Assembly: GCF_030717945.1 (NCBI RefSeq)
Contig: NZ_JAVAIM010000001.1
Location: 123,131-187,130, forward strand
Length of the DNA: 64,000 bases
Origin: Qipengyuania profundimaris
Lineage (GTDB): Bacteria; Pseudomonadota; Alphaproteobacteria; Sphingomonadales; Sphingomonadaceae
Direction: 5' to 3'
The notes under the pieces were generated by a model. It ran no database searches. It had not been told where the DNA came from and worked only from the letters and a program-made list of their open reading frames with translations. A program made the translations under genes and the position numbers. This document shows positions 44,591 to 53,701 of this stretch, piece after piece (the stretch's first letter is position 1; each line of letters begins with the position of its first letter).

Positions 44591-44647
44591 GGCAAGGCCG
44601 ACCGGCCGCCCGCAGCGACGCGACCGCAGGTCGCATGAGCGAGGATA
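44591..44647 (-). repeat. Inverted partial copy of the multi-hairpin repeat
   Basis: Read on the minus strand it gives TATCCTCGCTCATGCG, a GCGACC-TGC-GGTCGC hairpin (44634-44620), CGCTGCGGGCG, then GGCC-GGTC-GGCC (44607-44596) and TTGCC. This is the order seen in the copy at 53577, and the GGTC loop is conserved while its stem differs from both other copies. It lacks hairpins A and C. It lies 14 bases from the DUF3035 stop and faces copy 1. Confidence 0.75.
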
Positions 44648-44660
44648 GCCTGAGGCTAAA

Positions 44661-45074
44661 TCAACCCGGTATCACCGCGACCGCGGTTGCGCCGTCGCCT
44701 TCGGGTGCCGCGATGATGTCGCGGGTGACCGAACCCTTGGCCACCGTCGCAGTGCCGGGATCGCCCACGCTCGAGCGGATGCCGGGCGCTGCTGCACCGG
44801 CGCGGTCGAGGACGCTGGTTTCCACGCTGGAGCGCGGGGCCGGACCGCCGAACAGGGCGTCGAGCGCCTGTTCCGCCGTGGTGCCTTCGGCCGGACGCGG
44901 GGCGCCGGGGGCGGGCGGTTCGAGGTTGAAATCGGGCGGGACCACCAGCGGCGCCTGGCGCTGCACGGCGAATTCGTCGGGCCGGTCGCGATTGAGCAGG
45001 CCGCCGCTGCCGCAGGCTGCGGTCATGGCGCCGAGCCCGGCGATGAGGGCGATACGGGCGAATTTGGTCATCAC
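44661..45074 (-). CDS. DUF3035-type lipoprotein
   Basis: 137 residues. The lipoprotein signal ends in MTAAC. The mature protein is proline-rich and disordered-looking, with the family feature PDEFAVQRQAPLVVPPDFNLEPP near residues 32-54. Function unknown. In alphaproteobacteria it is commonly placed after lspA, the signal peptidase that would process it, as here: the start overlaps the lspA stop by four bases. The last codons adjoin the inverted repeat copy. Confidence 0.85.
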   Translation of the reverse strand: MMTKFARIALIAGLGAMTAACGSGGLLNRDRPDEFAVQRQAPLVVPPDFNLEPPAPGAPRPAEGTTAEQALDALFGGPAPRSSVETSVLDRAGAAAPGIRSSVGDPGTATVAKGSVTRDIIAAPEGDGATAVAVIPG

Positions 45075-45619
45075 TTGCTCTCCGCGGCATCGGCCGCCTT
45101 GGTGTTCATGAGGTCGTCGACCTCCTTATCGTCATTGTCGCGCATGAAGAAGGCGCGCGCAAGGACGATGACGACGCCGATGGTAATGGCGGCATCGGCG
45201 ACATTGAAGATCAGGAAGGGGCGGAAATCCCCGAAATGCAGATCGGCGAAATCGACCACATAGCCGAGTTCGTAGCGATCCTTGATATTGCCCAGCGCCC
45301 CGCCGAGGATGAAGGACAGCGCGATGATGTCGCCGAGCAGCTTCTCGCGCAGCATCCACACCGTCACGACCAGCGCGATCAGGCCCGTCACCAGCACCAG
45401 GCCCCAGCGCATCTCCGGGCTGGTCGCCTCGAACATGCCGAGCGAGACGCCGAAATTGCGGGTGAAGCGCAGGTCGAAGATCGGCAGCAGCTCCATCGAT
45501 TTGCCGATCTCGTTTATACCGAGAGTCTTGGTGACGTAGTTCTTCGACCACTGGTCGAGTGCGAACAGCACCAGCGCGACGATGCAGCCGATCAGGCGGT
45601 TCTTCATGACCGGGTTCAT
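45071..45619 (-). CDS. lspA: Lipoprotein signal peptidase (signal peptidase II)
   Basis: 182 residues with four membrane helices. An aspartic peptidase that cleaves prolipoprotein signal peptides after lipidation. It shows DQWSKNYVTKTL, the first catalytic region RFTRNFGVSLG, GGALGNIKDRYELGYVVDF and FNVADAAITIGVV with the second catalytic Asp. The start at 45619 overlaps the ileS stop by four bases. ileS-lspA linkage is common in bacteria. Confidence 0.96.
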   Translation of the reverse strand: MNPVMKNRLIGCIVALVLFALDQWSKNYVTKTLGINEIGKSMELLPIFDLRFTRNFGVSLGMFEATSPEMRWGLVLVTGLIALVVTVWMLREKLLGDIIALSFILGGALGNIKDRYELGYVVDFADLHFGDFRPFLIFNVADAAITIGVVIVLARAFFMRDNDDKEVDDLMNTKAADAAESK

Positions 45620-48435
45620 GCGGCTGCGTCCTGCCGGGCGACGACGTCCTCGCAGCGGTCGCACAGTGCGCCGTCCTCGGCCACGCTCGGCAGCAGGCGC
45701 CAGCAGCGCCCGCATTTGTTTTCGTCTGTCCGGCTCACGGTCACCGCGTCGCCCTGCCCCCGCGTGACTGACGCGGTGATGAACAATTCGGCGAGATCCT
45801 CGTCAGTGAAACCTTCGGGCACCGCATCGGCGGGCACGGTCACATCGGCTTCGAGGCCGGAGCGGATCACCTTCTCGCGGCGCAGCGGTTCGATCGCTTC
45901 CATCACGTCTTCGCGCAGGTCGCGCAGCTTGGCCCATTTCGCGCCGTCGGCAGTCACACCCGGGACTTGCGGCCACTCGAGCAGGTGAACACTTCCGCCA
46001 TCGGGGTAGCGTGTGCTCCAAACCTCTTCCGCCGTGAAGACCAGCACCGGCGCCGCATAGCGGACCAGCGCGTGGAACAGCAGGTCGAGCACGGTGCGAT
46101 AGGCATTGCGCTTCGTGCTGTCCGGCCCGTCGCAATAGAGCACGTCCTTGCGGATATCGAAGAAGAAGGCCGACAGGTCCTCGTTGCAGAAATCGACCAG
46201 CAGGCGCGTATAGGCATTGAAGTCGTACTCATCGACCGCCTTGCGCAGCTTGCCGTCCAGATCAGCCAGCAGGGCGAGCACATAGAGTTCCAGCTCCGGC
46301 ACTTCGCCCGCATCGCCCATGTCGCCGACGAAGCCGTCGAGCGCGCCCAGCAAATAGCGGAAGGTGTTGCGCAGCTTGCGATACTGGTCGGCGACGCCCT
46401 TCAGGATCTCGTCGCCGATGCGGTGATCCTCGGTATAGTCGACGGAGAGCGCCCACAGGCGGATGATGTCCGCGCCGTATTGCTCCATGACCTTCAGCGG
46501 ATCGATGGTGTTGCCGAGGCTCTTTGACATCTTCTTGCCCTTGGCATCCATGGTGAAGCCGTGGGTCAGGATCTGGTTATAGGGCGCGCGGCCGCGGGTG
46601 GCGCAGCTTTCCAGCAGGGAAGACTGGAACCAGCCGCGATGCTGGTCGCTGCCTTCGAGATAGAGGTCCGCCGGCCACTGCATTTCCGGCCAGCGCCCGC
46701 TTTCGAGCACGAAAGCATGGGTGCATCCCGAATCGAACCAGACGTCGAGAATGTCGGTGACCATCTCGTAATCGTCGGGATTGTGGTCGGCCCCGAGGAA
46801 TTCGGCCTTGCGGCTTTCGTCCCAGGCATCGACACCCTGCTCGCGCACCGCCTCGACGACGCGCGCGTTGACGGCGGGGTCCTGCAGATACTCGCCGGTG
46901 CCGGTCTTCACGAACAGCGTAATCGGCACGCCCCAGGCGCGCTGGCGGGAGAGCACCCAGTCCGGGCGGCCTTCGACCATACTGCCGATGCGGTTGCGGC
47001 CCTTCTCCGGCACGAAGCGCGTGTCGGCGATGGCCTGTGTCGCGCGCTCGCGCAGCGTGCCGCCGCCGCTCAGCTCCTTGTCCATCGGCACGAACCACTG
47101 CGGCGTGCAGCGGTAGATGACCTTGGCCTTGGAGCGCCAGCTGTGCGGGTAGGAGTGTTCGTAGTCGTCGCTTGCCGAAAGCAGTGCGCCCGCTTCGCGC
47201 AGGTCGGAGCAGATCGGGCCGTCGGGCGAGTTGAACGTCTTGTTGATCACCGCGCGGCGGCGATCGTCGTCCCCGCCCAGCCACGGCCAGTCGTCGCGAT
47301 AGCGCCCGTCGGCCATGACCGCGAATTGCGGCTCCAGCCCGTATTCGCGGCACAGCAGGAAGTCGTCCTCGCCATGGTCGGGCGACATATGGACGAGGCC
47401 CGTGCCGCTATCGGTAGTGACGAAATCGCCCGGCAGGAAAGGGCGGGGCTTGGCGTAGAACCCGCCGAGTTTGTGCATTGGGTGGCGCGCGACGGTTCCG
47501 GCGAGGTCGGAGCCTTTATAAGTTGTGTAGTCGATCCCAGTATCCTCGCCAGAGCGAACCTCCTTCACGTTTGGCCATAGGCCTGAGCGCGCAAGAAATT
47601 CGGGAAGCAAGGTTATTGCGACCAAGTAATGTTTAGCGTCTGCGCCCATAAAATGAGCGTATTCGATCGCCTCGCCATACGCCAAAGCCTGGTTCACCGG
47701 AATCGTCCACGGCGTCGTCGTCCAGATCACCGCATGCGCGCCGACCAGCTCCGGAATCGGGCTCTCCGTGATCTCGAACGCCACGTCGATCTGGGTCGAG
47801 ACGATGTCCTCGTACTCCACCTCCGCCTCGGCCAGCGCGGTTTCCTCGACCGGGCTCCACATCACCGGCTTCGAGCCGCGATAGAGATTGCCCGCTTCGG
47901 CGAACTTCATCAGCTCGGCCACGATGGTCGCCTCGCTGTCGAACTGCATGGTGAGATAGGGATTGTCCCAGTCCGCCATCACGCCGAGGCGCTTCAATTG
48001 CTCGCGCTGCACATCGACCCAGTGCTGCGCATAGGCGCGGCATTCGGCGCGGAATTCCGCCGGAGGAACGGCCTTCTTGTCGAGCTTCTTCTTGCGATAC
48101 TGCTCCTCGACCTTCCATTCGATCGGCAGGCCGTGGCAATCCCAGCCGGGCACATAGGGCGCATCCTTGCCGAGCAGGTTCTGCGTGCGGCAGACCATGT
48201 CCTTCAGCACATGGTTCAGCGCATGGCCGATATGCATGTCGCCATTGGCGTAGGGCGGGCCGTCGTGGAAGATGAACTTTTCGCGGCCGATGCGGGCCTC
48301 GCGCAGCTGGGTGTAGAGCTGCTTGTCCTCCCAGCGCGACTGGATACCCGGCTCCTTCTGCGGCAGGCCGGCCTTCATGGGAAAATCGGTCTTGGGCAGG
48401 AAGACCGTGTCTCTATAATCGCGCTGTTCGGACAT
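45616..48435 (-). CDS. ileS: Isoleucine--tRNA ligase
   Basis: Class I synthetase of 939 residues that charges tRNA-Ile and edits valine. HIGH-type motif GPPYANGDMHIGHALN (near 60-75), CP1 editing domain in the middle, KMSKS as GKKMSKSLGN (near 630), an anticodon-binding domain, and a C-terminal zinc finger CGRCWRLLP ... CDRCEDVV. Length and zinc finger match the bacterial E. coli-like type. It starts a coupled trio with lspA and the DUF3035 lipoprotein. Confidence 0.98.
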   Translation of the reverse strand: MSEQRDYRDTVFLPKTDFPMKAGLPQKEPGIQSRWEDKQLYTQLREARIGREKFIFHDGPPYANGDMHIGHALNHVLKDMVCRTQNLLGKDAPYVPGWDCHGLPIEWKVEEQYRKKKLDKKAVPPAEFRAECRAYAQHWVDVQREQLKRLGVMADWDNPYLTMQFDSEATIVAELMKFAEAGNLYRGSKPVMWSPVEETALAEAEVEYEDIVSTQIDVAFEITESPIPELVGAHAVIWTTTPWTIPVNQALAYGEAIEYAHFMGADAKHYLVAITLLPEFLARSGLWPNVKEVRSGEDTGIDYTTYKGSDLAGTVARHPMHKLGGFYAKPRPFLPGDFVTTDSGTGLVHMSPDHGEDDFLLCREYGLEPQFAVMADGRYRDDWPWLGGDDDRRRAVINKTFNSPDGPICSDLREAGALLSASDDYEHSYPHSWRSKAKVIYRCTPQWFVPMDKELSGGGTLRERATQAIADTRFVPEKGRNRIGSMVEGRPDWVLSRQRAWGVPITLFVKTGTGEYLQDPAVNARVVEAVREQGVDAWDESRKAEFLGADHNPDDYEMVTDILDVWFDSGCTHAFVLESGRWPEMQWPADLYLEGSDQHRGWFQSSLLESCATRGRAPYNQILTHGFTMDAKGKKMSKSLGNTIDPLKVMEQYGADIIRLWALSVDYTEDHRIGDEILKGVADQYRKLRNTFRYLLGALDGFVGDMGDAGEVPELELYVLALLADLDGKLRKAVDEYDFNAYTRLLVDFCNEDLSAFFFDIRKDVLYCDGPDSTKRNAYRTVLDLLFHALVRYAAPVLVFTAEEVWSTRYPDGGSVHLLEWPQVPGVTADGAKWAKLRDLREDVMEAIEPLRREKVIRSGLEADVTVPADAVPEGFTDEDLAELFITASVTRGQGDAVTVSRTDENKCGRCWRLLPSVAEDGALCDRCEDVVARQDAAA

Positions 48436-48476
48436 ACAGGCGAGCCGTTAGGGGATTTGGCCCCCGGGGTGAAGCG

Positions 48477-49529
48477 TCAATCGCCCCGCCGCGCCCGCCT
48501 GCGCTCCAGCCCGGCCTGCAAGCGCTCGAATTCCTCTGGCGTGCGGTCGTCGAAGCGCTGGATCAGGGCGGGGATCACCGCGAGGCTGTCGTCGCCCATG
48601 ATATAGCCGTTGAAGCTGGCCGGGATTTCGCCGAGCTGTTCGGGCAGGTCGAGCCCGCGCGGGCGACCTTCGCCCTGCGGTCCGAGCACCACGATGTGCG
48701 CGCCGACCGATTCCATGCGTGCGATCATGCGGTTGGGCCAGCCCCAGAACGCCCATTGGTAGTCCAGCGGTACGAAGGCGGTGCCGTTGCGGCAGCTGTC
48801 GGGTACATAGCCGCTCCAGCCGAGCAGAAGGTAATCGCGCGAGCATTGCTCGCCCTCCTCCAGCGAGAAGGCCCAGGCATCGGGGAAATGCGTGCGGATG
48901 CGGTCCACCGGCGCTTGCGCACCGTAAAACGCGTCGCCGCGCGGGCCGGTGTCGCGATCGGCCGTTTTCATCTTCGCCGCCAGCAGGTCGGCCTCCGCTG
49001 GGTTCTTGCTCTTGAAATTGTAGAGCAACTGCGCCCGGCCAGATGCCTGCATCGCTTCCTCGAGCGAGGGAATCGCGCCCACGCCCTGCCCACGGAACGG
49101 GAAAGTCTCGCCGCCGTCGGCAGTGTAGCCATAGCCCGCGTCGAGCGCTTTCAGCTCTGCCAGCGTAAAGTCCCGCGTGTCGCCGCTCGCCTCTGTCCGG
49201 CAATCGACGGTCCAGTCGTGGAACACCACCATTTCGCCATCGCTGGTCGGCGCGATATCGACCTCTACCAGAGTGGCACCCAGCTTCGCCGTGCGGGCAA
49301 TCGAGCGGGTGGTGTTCTCCAAGTAATCGTGGACCGGTTGCTCGATCCGCGTGGCCGTGCAATCGTCGCGGCCCAGCCCGGTCTTGTCGTATTGCTGGTA
49401 GATTCCGCGATGGGCGATGATCTTGGCCGCGCCCTTGGGTTCGGGCGCAAGCCAGCTGGCATTGACTACGGTCAGGACGAGGAACAGCACCGCGCCCGCC
49501 AGGCCGAGAATCTTGAGCCAGCGCTTCAC
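48477..49529 (-). CDS. Glycerophosphodiester phosphodiesterase family protein
   Basis: 350 residues. An N-terminal hydrophobic helix (LKILGLAGAVLFLVLTVVNASWL) probably anchors or exports it. The GDPD catalytic signature appears as IIAHRGIYQQYDKTG, then VEVDIAPTSDGEMVVFHDWTVD with the metal and catalytic residues. The substrate may be glycerophosphodiesters or a lysophospholipid. GTG start; the GTGA overlaps the ribF stop by four bases. Periplasmic location is inferred from the N-terminus. Confidence 0.88.
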   Translation of the reverse strand: MKRWLKILGLAGAVLFLVLTVVNASWLAPEPKGAAKIIAHRGIYQQYDKTGLGRDDCTATRIEQPVHDYLENTTRSIARTAKLGATLVEVDIAPTSDGEMVVFHDWTVDCRTEASGDTRDFTLAELKALDAGYGYTADGGETFPFRGQGVGAIPSLEEAMQASGRAQLLYNFKSKNPAEADLLAAKMKTADRDTGPRGDAFYGAQAPVDRIRTHFPDAWAFSLEEGEQCSRDYLLLGWSGYVPDSCRNGTAFVPLDYQWAFWGWPNRMIARMESVGAHIVVLGPQGEGRPRGLDLPEQLGEIPASFNGYIMGDDSLAVIPALIQRFDDRTPEEFERLQAGLERRRARRGD

Positions 49530-50452
49530 GCGAGCAGTTCTCTCGCCCGGTCGCAGTCACGCTCCATCTGCTCGATCAGCGCATCGAGACTGTCGAACTT
49601 CGCCTCGCCGCGCAGGAAGTGGTGGAAGGCCACCTCGATCTCCTGCCCGTAGAGATCGCCGGAAAAGTCGAAGAAATAGGGCTCGAGCAATTCCTTGGGC
49701 GGATCGAATTGCGGGCGCACGCCGATATTCGCCGCGCCCTTCAAATCCTGCCCGGTCGAGAGGATGCGCCCGGTGACGGCGTAGATACCGTATTTCGGGC
49801 GCAGGTAGTGTTCGATCGGGAGGTTCGCGGTGGGATAGCCGATCTCGCGCCCGCGCTTGTCGCCATGCTGCACGATGCCGCGAATCGCGAAGGGGCGCGT
49901 GAGGAGCCGCGCGGCCTCCTGCGGGTCACCTTCGCGCAAGGCATCGCGCACGCGGCTGGAGGAGACGGGCTTGCCATGATCCATCACCGGCGTGGCAGCG
50001 CGCGCTTTGATGCCGACCTCGTTGCCGAGACTCACCAGTTTGTCGAAATTGCCTCCGCGCGCCTTGCCGAAAGTGAAGTCCTCGCCCGTGACCACTCCTG
50101 CCACACCGAGATGCTCGCCGAGCAGCTTGCGGACGAAATCCTCCGCCGTCGTACCCGCCAGTTCGGCGTCGAAATGGAACACCAGCATCGCGGTGGCCCC
50201 GGCGGCAAGGTAGAGTTCCTGCCGCTGTTCCAGCGTCGTCAGGCGGAACGGCGGCGCGTCAGGCTGGAAATGGCGCACGGGATGCGGATCGAAGGTCGCG
50301 ATGATGCTGGGCCGGCCCTCGGCCCGCGCCCAGTCGATCGCCTGCTGTGCGACCGCCTGGTGGCCGAGATGGAAGCCGTCGAAATTGCCCAGCGCGATCA
50401 CTGCGCCGCGCAGGCTCTCGGGCAGTTCGTCGCGGTGATCGAGGAACCTCAT
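49526..50452 (-). CDS. ribF: Bifunctional riboflavin kinase/FAD synthetase
   Basis: 308 residues. The N-terminal FAD synthetase domain has ALGNFDGFHLGHQAV and ATFDPHPVRHFQPD, and the flavokinase domain (from about 185) has GYPTANLPI and YGIYAV. It converts riboflavin to FMN and then FAD. ATG 50452 overlaps the folA stop by four bases; the frame upstream of it is a folA shadow. Confidence 0.96.
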   Translation of the reverse strand: MRFLDHRDELPESLRGAVIALGNFDGFHLGHQAVAQQAIDWARAEGRPSIIATFDPHPVRHFQPDAPPFRLTTLEQRQELYLAAGATAMLVFHFDAELAGTTAEDFVRKLLGEHLGVAGVVTGEDFTFGKARGGNFDKLVSLGNEVGIKARAATPVMDHGKPVSSSRVRDALREGDPQEAARLLTRPFAIRGIVQHGDKRGREIGYPTANLPIEHYLRPKYGIYAVTGRILSTGQDLKGAANIGVRPQFDPPKELLEPYFFDFSGDLYGQEIEVAFHHFLRGEAKFDSLDALIEQMERDCDRARELLA

Positions 50453-50955
50453 ACCGCGCTTTCGCCGACGCGTTCGTAGGTGAGGAAGGAATAGGCCGGC
50501 ACGTCGCCCTCGGCTTCGAAATCCTGCCGTCCGGCGATTTCCCATTCGGGGCCGAGCGGCTGCATGAAGACGTCGCCGTCGAATTCCTGGTGGATCTGCG
50601 TCAGCTCGACCCGCTCCGCCTGCGGCAGGAAGACATCGAAAATTGCCGCGCCGCCGATGACCGCGATGTCGGTCTCGCCTGCGACGGCAAGCGCTTCCTC
50701 GACCGAGCGGACGACTTCCGCGCCGGTCGAATCCCACCGCTCGCGCCGGGTCAGCACGATATGGCGACGGCCGGGAAGCAGGCCGGGCAGGCTCTCGAAG
50801 GTCTTGCGGCCCATGATCATCGGCAGGCCCTGCTTGTCCGGCCCCATCGTCAGCGCCTTGAAGCGCTTGAGGTCGGCAGGCAGGTGCCATGGCAGGCGGC
50901 CGTCCTTGCCGATCGCGCCATTGGCGGCGCGGGCGTAGATGCAGAACAGGCTCAT
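50449..50955 (-). CDS. folA: Dihydrofolate reductase
   Basis: 168 residues. NADPH-dependent reduction of dihydrofolate to tetrahydrofolate. Typical features are NGAIGKDGRLPWHLPADLKRFK with the catalytic acidic residue, MGRKTFESLPGLLPGRRHIVLTR and IGGAAIFDVFLP. thyA, often a neighbour elsewhere, is not in the window. Overlaps purK and ribF by four bases on each side. Confidence 0.97.
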   Translation of the reverse strand: MSLFCIYARAANGAIGKDGRLPWHLPADLKRFKALTMGPDKQGLPMIMGRKTFESLPGLLPGRRHIVLTRRERWDSTGAEVVRSVEEALAVAGETDIAVIGGAAIFDVFLPQAERVELTQIHQEFDGDVFMQPLGPEWEIAGRQDFEAEGDVPAYSFLTYERVGESAV

Positions 50956-52010
50956 GCGCGCGTCAGACGTGTCAGATGGCCCATCTTGCGCCCTTCGCGC
51001 ACCTCGCGCTTGCCGTAATCGTGCAGATGGCTGTCGGCATCGGCGAGGAAGGCGTGCGCACCCTCGATCTCGCCGCCGAGGATATTGCGCATCTCCACGC
51101 CCGCCGCGGTGGTGGCGGTATCGCCGAGCGGCAGGCCTGCGACGGCGCGGATGTGATTCTCAAATTGGCTGGTGGCCGCGCCCTCGATCGTCCAGTGGCC
51201 CGAATTGTGCACTCGGGGGGCCATCTCGTTGAAGATCGGCCCTTCATGCGTGGCGAAGAATTCGCAGGTCAGCACGCCGACATATTTCAGCGCATCGGCG
51301 ACTTCGCCCGCCAGCCGCCGGGCTTCGACGACCTGCGCATCGACCAGCTCGCCCGCCGGCCAGAGCGAGGCCGACAATATACCGTCCTCATGCACGTTGC
51401 GCGTGCTGTCCCAGAAGCGGATTTCGCCATCTTGCCCGCGGACGAGGATAACGGAGAACTCCGCCCCGAATTCGACGAAGCCTTCGTAGATCAGCGGAGC
51501 GTCGGGCAGGCGCAGCGCGTCCGCATCGCGGCTCGATCCGATGCGCCACTGGCCCTTGCCGTCGTATCCGTCGCGCCGGGTCTTGAGGATGCCGGGCGCA
51601 CCGAGGCGATCAACCGCCGCCATCAGTTCGCCGGGCGAATCGACGCGGGCGTAGGCTGCGGGCTTCCCGCCGAGACCCTCGACGAAGCGCTTCTCGTTCA
51701 GCCGGTCCTGCGCCGTTTCCAGCGCGCGCGGATGCGGGAAGATGCGGCCCCCCGGCATCGCCACGGCGGTGGCGATAGGGACATTCTCGAACTCCCACGT
51801 CACGACATCGCATTTGGCGGCGAAGGCGGCGAGCGCGGCGGTATCGTCCCAGCGATTGGTGAACACATCGTCGCAGACGTCCGCCGCCACGGTGTCGCCG
51901 TCGGGTGCGTAAGCAATGCAGCGATAGCCGAGCTGGACGGCGCTCATCGCCATCATCCGGCCGAGCTGGCCGCCGCCGAGAATACCGATCGTGCCCCCGC
52001 GCTTCAGCAT
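50952..52010 (-). CDS. purK: 5-(Carboxyamino)imidazole ribonucleotide synthase
   Basis: ATP-grasp enzyme that carboxylates AIR with bicarbonate in purine synthesis. 352 residues. It begins [26 protein letters not shown] and includes VTWEFENVPI, the grasp region ILKTRRDGYDGKGQWRI, and NEMAPRVHNSGHWTIEGA near the C-terminus. Start 52010 shares one base with the purE stop. PurE follows in the pathway and is encoded immediately upstream. Confidence 0.97.
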   Translation of the reverse strand: MLKRGGTIGILGGGQLGRMMAMSAVQLGYRCIAYAPDGDTVAADVCDDVFTNRWDDTAALAAFAAKCDVVTWEFENVPIATAVAMPGGRIFPHPRALETAQDRLNEKRFVEGLGGKPAAYARVDSPGELMAAVDRLGAPGILKTRRDGYDGKGQWRIGSSRDADALRLPDAPLIYEGFVEFGAEFSVILVRGQDGEIRFWDSTRNVHEDGILSASLWPAGELVDAQVVEARRLAGEVADALKYVGVLTCEFFATHEGPIFNEMAPRVHNSGHWTIEGAATSQFENHIRAVAGLPLGDTATTAAGVEMRNILGGEIEGAHAFLADADSHLHDYGKREVREGRKMGHLTRLTRA

Positions 52011-52504
52011 CAGTCGACCGGCCGCTCGGTCACGGCTGCGCTGCGCGCTGCGCGCCAATCCTGCAAGCGCTGGGAGAGGGCGGCGTCGTGGTTTGCGAGG
52101 ATCGCGGCTGCGAGCAGGCCCGCATTGGTCGCGCCCGCCTGTCCGATAGCGAGCGTGCCCACCGGAACCCCGGCAGGCATCTGCACGATGGAGAGTAGGC
52201 TGTCCTGCCCCGACAGTGCTTTCGATTGCACCGGCACGCCCAGCACCGGCACATGCGTCAGCGCCGCGATCATGCCCGGCAGATGCGCCGCGCCGCCTGC
52301 ACCGGCGATGATGACCTCGAACCCGGCCTCGGCCGCGCCCTTGGCGAAATCATACATGCGGTCGGGCGTCCGGTGCGCCGAGACGATCCGCACATCGCTC
52401 TCGACCTTGAGCTCTTCGAGCACATCGGCAGCGCAGCGCATGGTGTCCCAGTCGGACTGGCTACCCATGACTATCGCGACTTTCGGCGAACTTGGGGCAG
52501 CCAT
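52010..52504 (-). CDS. purE: N5-carboxyaminoimidazole ribonucleotide mutase
   Basis: 164 residues. Moves the carboxyl group of N5-CAIR to give CAIR after PurK. It has [28 protein letters not shown] and [13 protein letters not shown]. Two ATGs are possible: GAAGG adjoins the one at 52513 directly but stands nine bases before the one at 52504, so 52504 is preferred. With 52513 the gene would overlap gpmA by eight bases. Confidence 0.96.
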   Translation of the reverse strand: MAAPSSPKVAIVMGSQSDWDTMRCAADVLEELKVESDVRIVSAHRTPDRMYDFAKGAAEAGFEVIIAGAGGAAHLPGMIAALTHVPVLGVPVQSKALSGQDSLLSIVQMPAGVPVGTLAIGQAGATNAGLLAAAILANHDAALSQRLQDWRAARSAAVTERPVD

Positions 52505-52505
52505 C

Positions 52506-53192
<687 letters not shown>

Positions 53193-53223
53193 CGATGCTC
53201 CCCGGCTTGCGTGGCCTCGCGCG

Positions 53224-53367
53224 TTAGCGGGCCCGCCCATCCTTGGAAAGCCCGTCCTCGCCCGAGTCGCGCAATTCGCGCCCTTGTGCCTTGCGGCGGC
53301 GGAGGTTCTCGCGAAGTTTCGCGGCGAGGCGCTCTTCGCGGGTCGATTTGTCGGTGTCGGCGCTCAT
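53224..53367 (-). CDS. Small basic protein of unknown function
   Basis: 47 residues: MSADTDKSTREERLAAKLRE, then a very basic helix (NLRRRKAQGR) and an acidic end. It resembles short conserved proteins found in many Sphingomonadales, but I know no assigned function. It lies 31 bases upstream of gpmA on the same strand and may be cotranscribed. Its charged, helical character could suit RNA or protein binding, which is inference. Confidence 0.65.
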   Translation of the reverse strand: MSADTDKSTREERLAAKLRENLRRRKAQGRELRDSGEDGLSKDGRAR

Positions 53368-53478
53368 CGCGCAACCTTTTGCCAATTTCGCTGCGCGGCT
53401 CAAGCGAAGGTTGACTTTGCTGCCCGCTCTGCCATTAGCGCGCGCCTCCACCCCGCGAGGCTTCTCGCAGGGCCATGT

Positions 53479-53553
53479 GCTGCTGTAGCTCAGTGGTAGA
53501 GCGCACCCTTGGTAAGGGTGAGGCCGGGAGTTCAATCCTCCCCAGCAGCACCA
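53479..53553 (+). tRNA. tRNA-Thr (anticodon GGT)
   Basis: 75-nt tRNA with a GCTGCTG/CAGCAGC acceptor stem, D-arm AGCTCAGTGGTAGAGC, anticodon stem CACCC/GGGTG around TTGGTAA (anticodon GGT), T-arm GGGAGTTCAATCCTCCC and encoded CCA. A terminator overlaps its 3' end. Confidence 0.97.
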
Positions 53554-53584
53554 TTTTTCGAAGAAAGATGGTTTTCTTGTTTTT
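53550..53584 (+). terminator. Intrinsic terminator of tRNA-Thr
   Basis: ACCATTTTTC (53550-53559, including the CCA end) pairs with GAAAGATGGT (53563-53572), with one G-U pair and a GAA loop, then TTTCTTGTTTTT. The T run also forms the left edge of repeat copy 2. The terminator therefore uses the mature tRNA 3' end as part of its stem. Confidence 0.75.
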
Positions 53585-53680
53585 CGCATCGACATCCGTC
53601 GATGCGTCCTCGCTATGCGTGCAGCAAGCTGCACCCGCTGCGGGCGCGTGGTCACGCTGGCCGGGCCTCCGCCGGCCCGG
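53577..53680 (+). repeat. Multi-hairpin interspersed repeat, copy 2
   Basis: Starts TTGTTTTTCGCA. Hairpin A is CGCATCGAC/GTCGATGCG with an ATCC loop (53585-53606). GTCCTCGCTATGC follows, then hairpin B GTGCAG-CAAG-CTGCAC (53619-53634), CCGCTGCGGGC, a GCGT-GGTC-ACGC hairpin (53645-53656), and hairpin C, identical to copy 1 (53661-53680). Relative to copy 1 the A stem swaps C-G for T-A, and the GGTC stem changes on both sides. It lies between tRNA-Thr and the 3' end of a convergent gene. Confidence 0.85.
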
Positions 53681-53701
53681 AACCAGTTCACCTATCTAAA
53701 C

